A stretch of DNA of 64,000 nt, from positions 806,001-870,000 of the forward strand of contig JAHDVF020000504.1 in NCBI GenBank assembly GCA_022606425.2, in the 5' to 3' direction. Positions 25,001 to 40,000 of the stretch are shown in pieces (positions within the stretch are counted from its first letter, which is position 1; every line of letters starts with the position of its first letter). The position numbers were made by a program, and so were the translations under genes. The notes below the pieces were generated by a model. It ran no database searches. It was given only the letters and a program-made list of their open reading frames with translations, and was not told the origin of the DNA. This DNA is from Lepidostoma basale (lineage: Eukaryota; Arthropoda; Insecta; Trichoptera; Lepidostomatidae).

Positions 25001-28000
25001 TTCCAATTTCAGCCTTTCGATAAGACTAGAATGTCGTTTTCACCCTGTTTTCGCTCGTAGAATAACATGTATTCGAATGGTTTATATTTTATAATATACA
25101 TATGTTATATCTGTTAAAAACACTTCCTAAATTTATTTTTTAGTTTTTTTTTTATCTTTAAAGTACACACTATCATTTTTTATTTTTTATTTTATATGTA
25201 TAATACTTTATATGTTATTAAATATTGACTTTATTTAAAAAAACGTTTAAGACAATAGAATAGTCAGGTTATTTAACGAAAACATGAATAAATAATTGGC
25301 ATAGCCGTTAATCTATACGTATTTAAAAAATCAATACGTATTTAAAAATATAGAATAAAAATGATGAAATATTTATTAAAATAAAGAAGGAATCGAGTCG
25401 TGTCCGGTTTTAAGGAATATTAGTATTATTATTTCTTGAAAAATGATTTAAAGCTCCATATCAAATTAATAACAATGTGGAAACATACACATTAAACAAG
25501 TTTTATTTTATTTTATGGTAAAAACATGTTTTTCGTGTTGTCACCTTGCTAAACCATTTTATTTCTTTTATTGTTCATTAGAGTTTTACATCGTTACAAG
25601 AAACACAAAATGCTAAACTTATTCAGAGTTTATACAAAAAAATAAAAAAAAGAATTAATTAATATAAATGAAAACGTCTATCATGTTTCGCCCTTCTAAG
25701 GCATTATCAAATCTTTTGATAATATCTTAGATAGGCGAAACACGTAATTCCATAAAAAAAACTTAGTAAAACTCCTAGAAGACAGACGTTTTCATTTATA
25801 TTATTTATTTAATATGGAATTTTACAGCATTGTTCAAGAAACAATAAATAAAAGAAAAAGTATGCGTATTAAGCAGTTAAATTATGTAGTTTTTATTATA
25901 TTTATTTAAATCATGTTCACATTAATTCATTTCGGAATGCGTATGAATACAATATTTAAAAAAATTGCTAGTAAGTGTATAGAGCGTGTTTTTTTTATGA
26001 CGTTTGCAAAACAGTGTGAAGACGGTGTTCTGGAAAAAAAAATTGGTATTCCCAGCACACATGTAAATAGTTTTCGCCCCTATTTTTCACCCCTCAAAAC
26101 ATTCTCGTGTAAACACGTGAAGCGGCAGGAATTTGGAGGCTGTTCGCTGACTGTAGCTGAATATAATTATTAGAAGAAAAACAAACTTTCTGTGACAATT
26201 CATTTCGTGCTCGCTTCGAATCGAATGACGTCGTCGATGTGAAAAATAAAAACAACGGTTTTTTGTTTTAGTTCCATTTTTAAACGATCTGCACGAGAGA
26301 ATTATTTTTAAATTGTTTCGGGGTATTGGCAACGCTGGAAAATCGCAATGAATTTTTTGCTTTCGATTTTTAACGCACGGTTTTACATTTTTCGACGCCG
26401 TTGATTCGGAATTGCTTGAAAATTGGCTTTTAAATATATATTTTAACGTTGAACAAAAATCAATATTAAAAAAAAAACATTTGTTTTTATAATTACTTAA
26501 TATTTTATTTAAATAATAGGCTTCATTTGTAGAAAACAACTTATTGATATGTAAGACAGTTAAAATTTCCTCGTGCGATTATTTAGCGTTGTTCTTGGCC
26601 CCCGATATAGTTCGACCAAGACACAGTTCAAAGTTTTCGAACAGCCTTCATAATTTCGTTCGCCTTCCATAGACTAGTGTAGTGTTCTACTGTCATAGCG
26701 TATTTCCATTGTCTTGAGTCGATGACCGCCTCGATTGTCTGAGAACTTAACTGTTCGAAAACTTTGTTTGTCTTCAGTTCGGTTACCGTTGTGTTTTTAT
26801 CTGTGTTTGACTTATAAAAAAATGTAATAACGTAACCAGTGGCGGTAAAATAAAAAAATAATTTAAACACACTTTTACTATTTTATCTTCATAGATGGCG
26901 CTAGTGTAGATTGACCTAAAAATGTAAAGTGTTTCTCAACAAAGTAGCATATATACACCTTTCAAAAATTTGAAAGACGTGGTGGTCGTAAGAAGGGCGG
27001 AATGGGGAATATTGTTAACATAAAGCTATCGCTTAACCCAACCAATTACAGGTCAAAAGTTCTGTAAACGCATTGACCATCATATTTTTTCCAAAAAAAA
27101 AACAATTTACATCTTCGTCTCTATTGAGATACAATTAACACTTTAATAGTTTTTAGCATGGTACTGACAAAAAAGAAGGATGAAAGTAGAATCAATGCAG
27201 TAGAAATGAGATCTCTAAGACGAATGTGTAGTAAATCTGTATATGATAGACTGTCAAATGCAAGTATAAGAAGTGTATGCGGTGCGAATGAAAGTGTTTT
27301 GAACAAAATAATGAAAAGGTCGTAAAGATGGTTTGGACACATGGAAAGAATAAGTGAAGATAAAATGGTGAAGAAGGTATATGTTTACGACGTGAACGGA
27401 GCTAGAAATAGAGGAATAGCGAGGAAAATGTGGCACGATCAATTCAATCAAATTTTAAATATCGGTCACGTATGGAGTCGGAGAAATCGACATACATGCG
27501 ATGCATGAATGTAGAGGTATCTAGAGAGGTATGTCAGGATAGAGTTGTGTGGCGGTCCATTCTCCCTGCCTACCCCTACGGGGAAACGGCGTGATGGTTT
27601 GTTGTTGTAATAGTATATTCTTTTTAACCTTGATTATTGAATTAAGTTTTTTTTAAGTATACAAATCATAACTAACTAACTAACTAACCATCACGCCGAC
27701 TCCCCGAGAGGGTAGGCAGAAAGAATAGACTGCCACACTTTAATCGATGCGGCACTCCATCCTTCTCTTTTCGCCCCCGCGAGAGACGCGGTGTGATGGG
27801 TTGCGAACCTCATCGCCACCAATAGGCATAAAAATCATTATTTTCAATAACAATAATTTTTATAAATCTTAGGAATCTAAATTGTCTTGAAAATGGAACG
27901 TTCATAAAAATATCATCAGCTACCACTGCCCCAAACAGCAAAATGCAATCGTTTCGGAGACAAAAGTTTTTAAATTTTGTTCAATGAAATGCGTAAAATC

Positions 28001-31000
28001 TCACTATTTAAAATGTATTTCATATAGATTCTATGGACTATAATATCCGAATGTAAAATACATACATATATTAGAATTAAATTTTGAGATTGAAAACTCT
28101 GAGTTTTAGCAAGTTTCTGACCTTTTTAAATAGAAGGATTTAACATGTATCTTCAATAGTTAGAAAATATCCTCTTTTTTTAATTTACAATAAATTTGAT
28201 AATGAAAGCGAAAACGGCCGTTCACAATGGAGTTCTGGTCCCAACCCTTATGTATGGAAGCGAAGTATGGAGCTGGCATAAGAGAATGAGAGCAGGATAA
28301 ATGTGGTAAAGATGAGGTCCCTTGCTGTTATAAGAAATGAATGCAGAGCGGAAGAAGGTATTATGAATATAAATCGACGTGCGTGTATGACTCGTTGTAT
28401 GAATGTGGAGAAAGCTAGAGAGGTGTGTCAGGATAGAGAAGTGTGGCGTTCGGCGGGAAACGGCGTGATGGTTTGTTGTTGTATAAATTTGATCTTATTT
28501 TTAATTGCAATTAAAATGAAATATTCTTAATGCCCTATTTAAAAAATATTATGATATAATCAAACACAGATGAAATTTTTAGATTTGTTATCAGGATCGA
28601 GGTTTCATTGGCATTTTTTTATTAACATATATCTGGCCAAATATATTATATGTTATTTTATATTGGCTTAATTGTAACAAATGTACGTTTAATAAAATAA
28701 ATTAATAAACATTTCTGTAATAACATAACATAATTTTGGCGAAAACATTAAGATACTTAAACATTATTTACTATTTTTTATATCACAGTTTATTAAATTA
28801 ATTTTTAAGAGATTGTAGTGACATCTCCTAGCACACTGATGATGGCATCATTAGGTGCTACGATAAACAGCTAATTATAACATTGATAATGCCAACATTG
28901 GTTGGCGAAACAACAGTCGCGACATTTTTTTATATAGAAAAAAATCTGATACAATAATAGTGTTTCAAAAGTTAATAGTTAAATATATATAATATTTTTT
29001 AATTACATGTTTTTAGTAAAATTTCAAGTAGGAAGTCCATTACATATAAAATAATATTGGTGTATATTAAAATGTTTTTATCGTATTATTTTAAGTGATC
29101 ATATTTTTACAGCATTTTCTCTTGTTTTTTTAAAAAAAACAATATAATAAATAAAATAACAAAACAATGTTCAATGAAAGAAAGCGTATGTTTTATTATA
29201 TTTTATGTGAATGACATGTTTCGTCTGTTCATAACCTAGGTTCGGCGATAACGCCCCCTTGTGGGCGTTTGAGACTTTCAGGGGGGCAGTAGAAGACTCA
29301 GAAAAATAGAGAACGTGGGCAGATAAAAAAATATAGTCTAAAGAGACAAAAAAACACGCTAATCATTTCTTCCTTTTCTTCGTTTAGTATTCTACCATAT
29401 GTCGTTTTCAGATACATAAAATATTTAATTATATTTTAAAATTCAACTATGTGTTTCTAAATATTTGGAATAACTTTTATGGGAGGGGGGCGTTGAACGT
29501 TTATTTTTTTTTGTAAAGGGGGCGGTGGCCCAGAAAAGATTGGAATCATATGGTCTAAGGCATTATCAAATGTTCATTTGATTATAATCACCTAAAACCG
29601 GCGAAATATATCATTCACATAAAATATAATAAAACTTCTTGAAAACAGACCATTTCATTCGTATTAATTATTTAATATGGAGTTTAACACCATTATTCAA
29701 GAAAGAATTAACAAAACAATGTATTTAAAATCGTTATGTTTTCTTTGAGACGGACTTTAATTTAATATCTTGCTTTAAGCGTACTTTAAAAAAAATGTTT
29801 ATTGTGTTTCGCCTTCTTAATGTTGTCTTATTAAAATCATAGATTTTATATTAATCAAAAATAATTGGTTACATTAAGCCCTGATTGGTATTTTATTCTA
29901 AGCTATTGTAATATCGATGATATTTTCATTTTGTTTTCAGTGATGTTTGAATATTAATTAAATTGCTTTGTGTAGGTACGTCTTCACCATAGTGAGCTAT
30001 CTTATTGGAGTTTTCATATTCGCTACAATAGTGGGGCAAGTTGGAAATGTGATAACCAACAGGAACGCCAATCGTCTGGAGTTCGAGAGGCTGCTCGATG
30101 GAGCCAAGACCTACATGAGACATCATAAGGTTTATTTAATTTTTATATATTTTTTATTATAGATCACTTGAAGTAGTCATCGCAAATCGCCTATCCAAAA
30201 AAGCTAAGATAGTGGTGTTCTTGTATCACCCATCAAGTTTCGGACAACCAATCCTTCTTCAGTGATATAATTATGAAGATACATATTTAAAATATTATAA
30301 AATTGTTTACAAATATGATAAAATTTGACAGATGTTATAAAGATTTATTTTGAAACGTTTTCAAATCAAAACAAATCAGTTTATTAACTCAAAAGACATT
30401 ACAAACCGCAAAATGTTTAAGGCATCTATTGAGTACACGTAAAATATTATAAAATACAACATAATACCAGGAACGCATTAGAGATGGTTTGACATTAGGA
30501 ATACAAGATACTTTATAAAGTCAAGAGTATTTATCCCCTGAACGTACCTTCACTATTATGAAAGACGTCGATCTCCGAGGAGACCGCGTTCAGCAGACTA
30601 ATTGCTCTTCCCACCGGTGTCACCAAAGGTAGATTGGTTCTGGTGGCTGGTAGGTAAAACAATCTGTGCTGTCGCTGTCGGAGAAATCTATCAGGGACAA
30701 AAAGACCAAAACACTTCTAGCACGGCCGAATTCTCGAAATATCCCCTGATTTATTTAAAGAAATAGGTTATGAGATGCCCATCTCTTCGAAGCTGTAAAG
30801 AATTGATTCCGAGCATTCCTACAAGAAATGCCTTGGGATAGAGCCACAAGTTTATAATATGTATCTTAATAATATGTATCCCTGAACCCTGAAGAAGAAC
30901 TGGTTGTCCGAAACATGTCTGATATGTTATTTTAATAGTGTTTTATATACAAAGTATATAAAAAAGAAAAAACAAATAATTATCTTTTGATCCATTGCGG

Positions 31001-34000
31001 TGCAAATGACCTAGTCAGAGTAATCTGCTAATTTTTAATAATCTTGATCACGCTGACGTACTAGTATAGATCGTTGAGTTCTGTGTTATATCTCATTCTC
31101 CATGACTATGGATTCTACGGAGGATTTTCCCTTTAAACTCATAAGACTTTTAGCCTCCTTGATGATTTTTCGCCAAGCTCCTCGATCCTGCGCCTTTTGC
31201 TCCCAGCAATCCGATTTGCCCAACCTAGCCAGGTCAGCCAGAACATTGTCCATTAGGCGCTGTCTAGGCCTTATAGAGGTCTTACTCTAGTCGGTCTAGA
31301 CGCGTACAAGGTCTTGATTGCTCTGGTCTCTTCGGCTCGGCATGCGTGCACAATCTATGCTAGGCGACCGGCTCTCACGGCGCTCGTTATAAGGGGCTGC
31401 TGGGTCATCGTACGGATTTCTTCGTTGGTCTTATACCTCCAAGTTCCCGCTGCAACACCGGGTCTGGTTCCCAGGATAATTCTTAGTATTCTATTTTTTA
31501 ACCAGTAGATCCTTTGGTGTTCTTTCAGAGTCATTGTCTATGATTCAGAACCATATGTCACCACTGGCTTGATGATGGTGTTATAAATATGCAGCTTGGT
31601 GTTTCTGGATAGAAGCTTGGACTATAGGAACGTTCGCAAGGAGGCTGCAGCTCGTAGCCCCTTTTTGAACTCTTGTGTTCCAACTCCGCGTACATAGCAT
31701 TGGCTTCCGTCATGACCGTACCGAGATAAGTGAACTGAAACTATGCAAAAATGCGAAGTTAAAAATTCGCGCTTTTGAAAAATGTACAAGGGAAATAATT
31801 TTAATGGTGTTTTAATATAATTTTAAAAATGTTTAATTAATTTCTTTAGGTTCCTGGTGGTATGAAAAGAAGAGTCCTAAGATGGTATGACTATTCATGG
31901 TCCAGGGGAAGAATCCAAGGCGGTGGAGATATAAACACTGCACTTGGTCTGCTCCCAGATAAACTGAAAACCGAACTTGCCCTCCACGTAAATCTCAGTG
32001 TATTGAAGAAAGTAAGTACTGGTATTCAAATATTTATTTTTTCAAAATAAGAACTTGTCGCTTTATTACTGACTACACATTAGATTTTTCCATCCATTCG
32101 AATTTCAAAATTCTAATTCTAAAGAATATGTCTTTTTAGGTGACTATTTTTCAAGAGTGCCAGCCAGAATTTCTTCATGATTTGGTACTCAAAATGAAAG
32201 CGTACATCTTTACTCCCGGGGATTCAATTTGTAGAAAAGGTATTTTTTTATTCACATAATACATTTATATGTCAATGAAAACGATATTTGCCCATTTCAA
32301 AACGATATATTTGGCAAAAAACTTACTTCATTTTTTTAAAAACACCTCTAATATCTACTTTTTCATTATAACAAATATTTTACTTGATATTTTGGAGGTG
32401 ACCTTTATTCTCAGACGTTACTATGAGGATGGAGGTCACCTTCGAAACCTGTCGTTTAAAATATGTTTATATCCTTGGACAATGTTCGTAGACATGTGAC
32501 CGATAGACTCGACAAATACTTAATCGATTTCCGAATTTTTCACTGTTTATTAATAATGCTTTGGTGAACCTTTAAAAAATGTATTTGATAGAAACCTAGT
32601 TTTAAAAATCATAAAAAAATCGTGTGTCAGGAAAATAGTTATTCTATCCATATATCGAAGAAAACTAAACTTCGTACATATAAAACACTTATAGAGGGCC
32701 AGTCTTGATATATGCAGCGGAGACCTGGAGTGTTGTGGATTTCCAGAAGTAACTGGTATTTGAGCGCAAAATCCTAAGGAGTAATTTTGGACCAATTGCG
32801 TGAATAATATATAGTGACGCCGGCATGGCATAACTTTGAGCTACACGAACTATACAACCAACCAGACGTCGTCAAATTTATAAAACTCCAACGGCTTAGA
32901 TGGCTGGACATCTGGTGCGATTGGAGGAGCTGTCGAAACCCGCACACTTGATATTTACAAGACCGGAGGGAAGACGCAACGTGGGAAGACCGCTCCGTTG
33001 GCTTGACGGTGTTCTTAAGGCCTTGCAATTGTTGGGTATTAGTCCTGAGGATTGGAAGTCGATAGCTTAGGGTAAGGTCGGCTGGGAAAACTTTTTGGAG
33101 GCGGCCTAGGTCCACTGAGTCGAGTCCCAGGGCTTTAGAGCCAGAGAGAAAAAGAAGAATCTCCTAATATATTGTTTTTAATCGTTTCTTGCTGAATATC
33201 ATACATTTTTTTTCGCTTTATTCATATTTAGACCGTGAGTGATTTTTCATTGATTCTGTTTATTTTTAAATTATATTTAATTTCTCTTGCACAGGTGAAG
33301 TAGCGCGAGAAATGTTCATTATTGCTGACGGAATCCTGGAAGTAATATCAGAAACTGGAAGAGTCCTGACTACAATGAAGGCTGGAGACTTTTTCGGAGA
33401 GATCGGCATATTGAACCTCGATGGCTTGAACAAGTAAACACATTTTCTTGAACAATGATGTAAAAACATATGTTTTCTAGAAGTTTTATTTATTTTTTAG
33501 GATTGACAAAATTCGCATTTCTAGTACATTAGTGTGTTATGTACCTAACCACCCGTTACCACAAATCACTTTCCTACGTCTCTAAATTTTCAATCAATAT
33601 TTGTTTATATTACCTAAGTAAACATTTGGGGATTCAGGGATATATTAATTGATCTGTTCCAACGTCTTCGTCCGACTAGTTTGTTTATATTATTAATATA
33701 AGGGCTCGAACGCGAGGTTATTGATCTGTTCCTACAGGTACCTACATGTGTCATCGAACAAAGAGATGCACACTATTTAAGCTGAACCGCATCTAGGATT
33801 AGATCAGATACAATTGCATTTCCTTAAAAGTAACACGTCCAGATACAATTACAACTCTTCTTTACCTATGTGATTTCTTATTGTTTATCGTCTTAAAATA
33901 AAGTTCTATGCTTAAAAATTCAATCGTGTTGGAAGTTATTCCATCCCTAAAATCCTCACCCGAAGGATAAATCATAAAATTGGTGGCAAAGTGGCAAGAC

Positions 34001-37000
34001 CCATTAAAAACATAAAAAGTGTACGTAATACTTGTACATTATTAGCTATTATTTTTGTACTTTAGTATGCAGCACTTTGTGGTGTGGTATTAAGTGGTAC
34101 TTCTGGTGTTGTATAATACCCTGGTAAGAGGTCGGCTGGAACATGGTTCCATTATTTATGAAATCCGATATTATCTGACGGTTGAGCGAATTTTTGCAAT
34201 TTTTTTTTGCGCTTTCTTAACCTCAGGGAACGCGGTTATTACCCGTGGCTCGTTCCGACTTAATTCTTGCTAGGTACGCTAAGCTACAAATCAATATGGA
34301 GAAGGAGGAATATCCATTTTTGAGTTCACTTCTCTCAGCTGATTGGCGGCCGTATACAATTCATAACTCGTTTGTCCTGAGTGATGCAGGTCTATTTTTC
34401 CCTGATAATTACCTTCGTCAAAGGAAGCACATATTGTTTTAGTACCCACGCTGCATAACAAACCTGCCAATGGTTATGTCTGTGGGTAGAGCAATCGAAG
34501 GTCGACATATTTCGTGATAGTGTGTGTTGCCTCAGGGATGAAATCTCAATGTCGTCACCTGAGAGTAAGAGGGTTCCAACTAACAAAATTTCCCATTTGG
34601 CTTTTTTTCGTGAAAATGGTTCTTACTTACCTTATCTATACGTACAATTAAAAACAAACAAGTAATAGTATCGTCATTTTGATGTTACGAAAAGAATCAA
34701 GTTCCATCTCATCATTCAAAACACACGATTCACTGAAGAAAGATTCATTTAAACTTAGAACTTTATTATTACAACTGTTGCCAGACAAAATTTACACGTT
34801 TCTCGGTAAAAGAATCTCTGGAAATTGGAATAAAACCCCTTTATTCAAAGATACAAACCCGAAACCAACAAAAATTTGACTTCATTTTTCTCAGCTTTTT
34901 ACTTTTGTCAGTTGGAACCTTTTTACTCTCAGGTGACGATGTTGTGATTGTTATCACTAATGCGTAGTATTTTTGTCTTTTTTTTATTTTAAAAAAATGT
35001 TATTTTGAAAAATAATTCATATTGAAATTGTGAGCCTGCATACGACTTGGATTGGAGACTTTCTAATTAATAATTATTGTGATTTTTATTAAGTTTACTA
35101 TGTAACTCTAATGAAACTCCGGTATGAAGGAAACTGGTTGTTTTACCAAAAAAATAAAATGGTGTAAAAACTATTAAAATTGCGTTAACAATAAATTTTT
35201 ATTAGTTTTTTGTTATATTCACTTTTGTCTTGTGTTAGATTTAATGCTTCACGTATTTATTTCAGGCGTACTGCTGACGTAAGGTCTGTAGGATATTCGG
35301 AGCTTTTCTCTTTATCTAGAGAAGATGTCCTGGCTGCCATGAAGGATTACCCTGAAGCACAAGAGATCTTACAAACGTTGGGGAGAAAGCGACTACAGGA
35401 AGCCAGAAATTGTTCGAGGAAAGCGAAAGGTAAAATATTGTTTCTCTTCTAATTTTATACTTGATAATTATTACTTTAACCTAATGAAAGAGTTAATAAT
35501 AAATTACCTACTAATTATAATCTAAGAAGTTTTATTTTTTCTTTATCAATATAACGAATTTTTTTTTAATTAATAATAATTGATTGTCGTACATTTTTTT
35601 TAATATCTGTCAAAATTGACCACAAGTATGATTTTAATTTTAAATATTTGTTATATTTATATAAATTTTACCATATATCACTGATGAAGGGCTTCTGTGT
35701 CCGAAACATGTTTGTTTATTTAATTTTTATTTTTAAAATAAAGTGTGTTGTGTACAAATCTAAAAACGGAAACATAGTTTATTAATAATTGAGTTTATTT
35801 TTCTCGATATGTTTAGAAAGCTTGACACCTATCTTGAAAAATGCCATTTTACACATTCTGATTGGTTCATTTAGTAGCTGCCGCTTTTGTTCTGAAATTT
35901 TGTTGACACTCCCGGGTTTGTTTCAAATCTGATTTTAAAAAGTCGAAAATGTATGTTTTAATAACGGATTTGTTTCAAACCAAATGTACACTCAGATTGT
36001 AATATTTTTTCACTCTCAAAATAAATATTTTACTCATTTTCGTACTTTGCTTGACATTGCCGTCTTTGTTTCTATATTCCTCAATTGTAACTTTAAAAAA
36101 TTCAAGATGGATTTTTAGCATTGGTCCGACAAGATTTAACATCAGTTTCAAAATATGGTATTGAGTGCTTCTAAGAACGACCTTCGTGGCCGAGTGGTAG
36201 GTAGGCCTAAGTGCATTGACTGCCACCCCGAAGGTTCCGGGTTCGATTCCCGGCGAGGGCCGTGTGATTGATTGTCACGCTGTCTTTGGTCTGGTGTAGA
36301 ATTCGCGAGACAATAATATGGTGATAGATTAGCTACCTATCACATGTCACGAGAATCAATGTGATAGCTATAATACCCTTTACACCCTTTACATGCTGTT
36401 ATGATACAAAAGAGCGATTAAACAAAATAATAATAATAATGTGACAAATTTCAGGGGAGAAAATTGATGACAAACTTGACGAAGACAACAGTGGACCAAA
36501 GAGAATCGTGCATCGATTGAGGAGTGATGTAAAGGTAAGCGAAGCGAGAATTACATTAAATACGGCTATCCGCGAAATCTGCAAGGTGGAAGATATCTTT
36601 AGACTAGATGAGGTAGACAACGCAGCAGATACTGGAATGCGCACGTGCTGAGGATGGATCTCTCCAGAATCCCACACGCTGTGACGCTTCAGATTCCTGT
36701 TGGCTACCATCCCCTGGAAGATCCCCGAAGAGATGGAGGGATAGCTGGGAGTCAACTTCCCAAGAGAGGCCAGTCTGACTACAGGAACAGACCAAATGTC
36801 TAACAGGAGAAAAATTAGATGAATAAGTGATACTAGACCTGGGTATTAAAAATCTTCTTCAAGTCAATGCAAGCTAGTTTCATTGGAAAGGCCTCTTTTT
36901 CGTATTCTCTTGCCAATGTGGTGAAAGGATTAGCTGACATAGTGTCGTTTCTAGGGCCGCCAGATAAAATAAAATAGTTTTTAGTTCATTGTTTTGGCCG

Positions 37001-40000
37001 AAACACTTGATACTTCAACATTATTACTGTTAAAATTTAAATAATATCACAATTTCTTTTTATTCACTGAGAGTGTCGCGACAGATGTTTCGCCAAACGA
37101 TGTTTCGCCATCATCAGGTGTTACAATAAACTCAAAATAAAACAACATCTGATGATGCCAACATCGGTTGGCGAAACAGCTGTCGCGACACTCTCAGTGA
37201 ATTGAAAGAAATTGTGATATTTGTAGTGTTTTAAATTTTAACAGAAAAATAGTTTTTGTTTCAAATTATATCAGTTTTGTCTGAATAAAATAGATTTAGT
37301 TTCTGAAATTAAATACTTACGGTTTCGAAAAATAATTTTCGTTTATAAAAAAAGAGAGATTTCGTTTCATTGAAATAGTTGTTTCAGTTAAATTTTTTTT
37401 GTTACAAATAAAAAGATTTTGTTTAAAATAATTTTTTTTTTTTTAATTAAACGTTTTTTTAAATCAAATATTATAGTTTTTTAAATGGTCCATTGTTTTG
37501 GCCGAAACACTATGATACTTCAACATTTTTACTGGTAAAATTGAAAAAACTTTAATAAAATATCACAATTTATTTTTATTTACTGAGGGTGTCGCGACGG
37601 CTGTTTCGCCAACCGATGTTGGCATCATCAGGTGTTACAATATTACTGTTAAAATTTAAAACAGTTTATTGTAACACCTGATGCTGCCAACATCGGTTGG
37701 CGAAACAGCTGTCGCGACACTCTCAGTAAATAAAAAGAAATTGTGATATTATAAAAGTGTTTTAAATTTTAACAGTAATGAAAAGTTCTTGTTTCAAATA
37801 AAATAGTTTTTTTAAGGATTAATTGTATCTCAATAGAGACGAAGATGCAAATTGGAAACAGAATATGGTGGTCGAGGTGTTTAAAGGACTTATGACCTGT
37901 CATTGTTAGGGTTAAGCGCACGCTTTATGAAATACAACATTCCCCATTCCGACCTTCTTACGACCACCACGTCTGACAACTTTTTGGAAGATGTATATAT
38001 GCTACAATGTCGGACAACACTTCACATTTTTAGTTCAATTTACACTAGCCATCTATTAAGATTGGAGTAAGCATTAAGCAGAATATATTTTTAACGCAAT
38101 GTGAAAGACTACCGCTATTAACATACATTGCTAGATAACGCCTGGAGATGTCTCTCCAATTATAATGCTTTTTTTAACTTGGACCAGTTTTACTTAAAAA
38201 CGCAGTCCTTAAAAATGTCCTTAAAACCAGTCCAGTCCTTAAAAATGATAGCCCGCAATGGGTAAAATCCATTATTCGTCTACAATTATTTGTATACATT
38301 CAAAAATTTCGATAAAACAGTATTTGTTTCAAATAAAATAGTTTATGTTTCTTACATTTTCCCTAATGTGTTCTCGTGCTATTTACAGGGACTTAGAAAT
38401 GCTCTGCGTAGCCGATCACGACCCACACGAAGATCAGTTGGAGGAGAGTCCCTCGAGATGAGGACGATGGGCTCAGCTGCCGGGGCAGGCTCTGGTGGAG
38501 CAGGGGCCTCAGTTGGAAAAGGGGTGCTTCGCAGGATGCCGAGGGTGGAGAGTGATGAAAACCACCACGCAGAGGTAAGCATTTTAAATCCTTTTCAACT
38601 GCTTATCCCCTTGAATTTATTTATATTTTATTGTGAATAAATTAAATGGAGATCTTAAAAAATTTCAATATGGCTTAGGAAAAATAAACTCAAATTGAAT
38701 GCGACAAAAACAAAATTCATTAATGTTATGAATAAAAGAATGCATATGGCACCAACAGTGATGATAGACGATGAAATTATAGAAGAAATATATGAATTCA
38801 AATATTTATGTGTCCTAATAGATAACAGACAAACTTTTTCACAAAATACAAAATATGTTACCAAGAAGATGGCTAAAAAAAGATCACATCTGGCCAGGAT
38901 TAGACGATATATCAGCGCAGAAACATAAGACTGTATAAAACGCTATCATTCTCCCTCATATAAATTACTGTAGCAACATACTATTTTTAGCAAATGAAGA
39001 AGATATGGTGTTCTTCTACCGACCCTTATGTATGGAAGCGAAGCATGGAACTGGCAAAGGAAGGATGAAAGTAGAATAAATGCAGTAGAAATGAGATCTC
39101 TTAGACGAATGTGTGGATATTCTGTGTATGATAGAGTGTCGAATGAAAATATAAGAAGTGAATGCGGTGCGAATGATGGTGTCATGAACAAAATAATGAA
39201 AGGATCATTAAGATGGTTTGGACATATGGAAAGAATGAATGAAGAAGGAATGGTAAAAAATTATATGTTAATGATGTAAATGGTACCAGAAATAGAGGAA
39301 GACCAAGGAAAACGTGGCACGACCAAATAAATCAAATATTGAATGTCGGCCATGTGAGGAGTCAGAGAAATCGACGCGCGTGCATGACACGATGTATGAA
39401 TGTTGAGGAAGCGAATTGAGAAATATGTCAGGAAAGAAAAGTGTGGCAGCCCATTCTTTCTGCCTACCCCTTCGGTGAGACGGCGTGATGGTTAGTTAGT
39501 TAGTTAGTTAGTTAAGAAGATATGCGAAGATTTACCATTCTCCAGAATAAGTCATTTTGAAGAGAAGCAGATATCCCAGGATTAAAGTGATGATGAAAGA
39601 GCTAAAAATCATGTCATTTAAAAAAAAAATTTAGTACTAAATTATTAATTCAAAAAAATTGTTAATGGTAACACCTCCCAAGAATTTTTAAGGACGATAA
39701 AAAGTAACCAACATGAACATCAATATGAAACAGGAAAGAAAACTAAAATAAGGCTCCCATTCAGAAATAAAGCCGAATCTCAGAATTCCCTTATGTATAA
39801 AGCATTTAAAATTTATGAAGATATACCGGAGGATGTCAAAAGTATGCGGAGTATAAACAAATTTAGATGTAAACAAAATGCAACCTTATATTGTAACCTT
39901 ATTATTATAATTGAATAATAAGAAGGTATAATGAACAAAATTATGAAAGGATCGCTGCGTTGGTTCGGACATATGGAACGCATGGATGGAGAAAGAATGG

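Larger units (their letters stand above)
22675..29975. other. 7.3-kb intron between exons C and D
   Basis: Mostly AT-rich sequence without recognisable genes. Identified inserts: an inverted-repeat-bounded unit 23219-23533, hammerhead-like pairs at 24137-24203 and 25682-25746, a repeat copy 26880-27140, RTE fragments 27160-27612 and 28198-28480, a SINE 27676-27832 and a foldback 28805-28990. Open frames at 25913-26870 show no protein features. Confidence 0.6.

Noticed and set aside
25913..26870. Open frames of 80-150 codons
   Set aside because: Low-complexity composition, no motifs, no splice partners; consistent with chance frames in intron sequence.
36179..36262. tRNA gene with good A and B boxes
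   Set aside because: The same head with the same downstream body recurs at 55345, ending in poly-A, and decayed at 18420; this is a SINE head, not a stand-alone tRNA.
37000..37780. CRISPR-like or tandem regulatory array
   Set aside because: The repeats are inverted pairs of a dispersed foldback family, not regularly spaced direct repeats.
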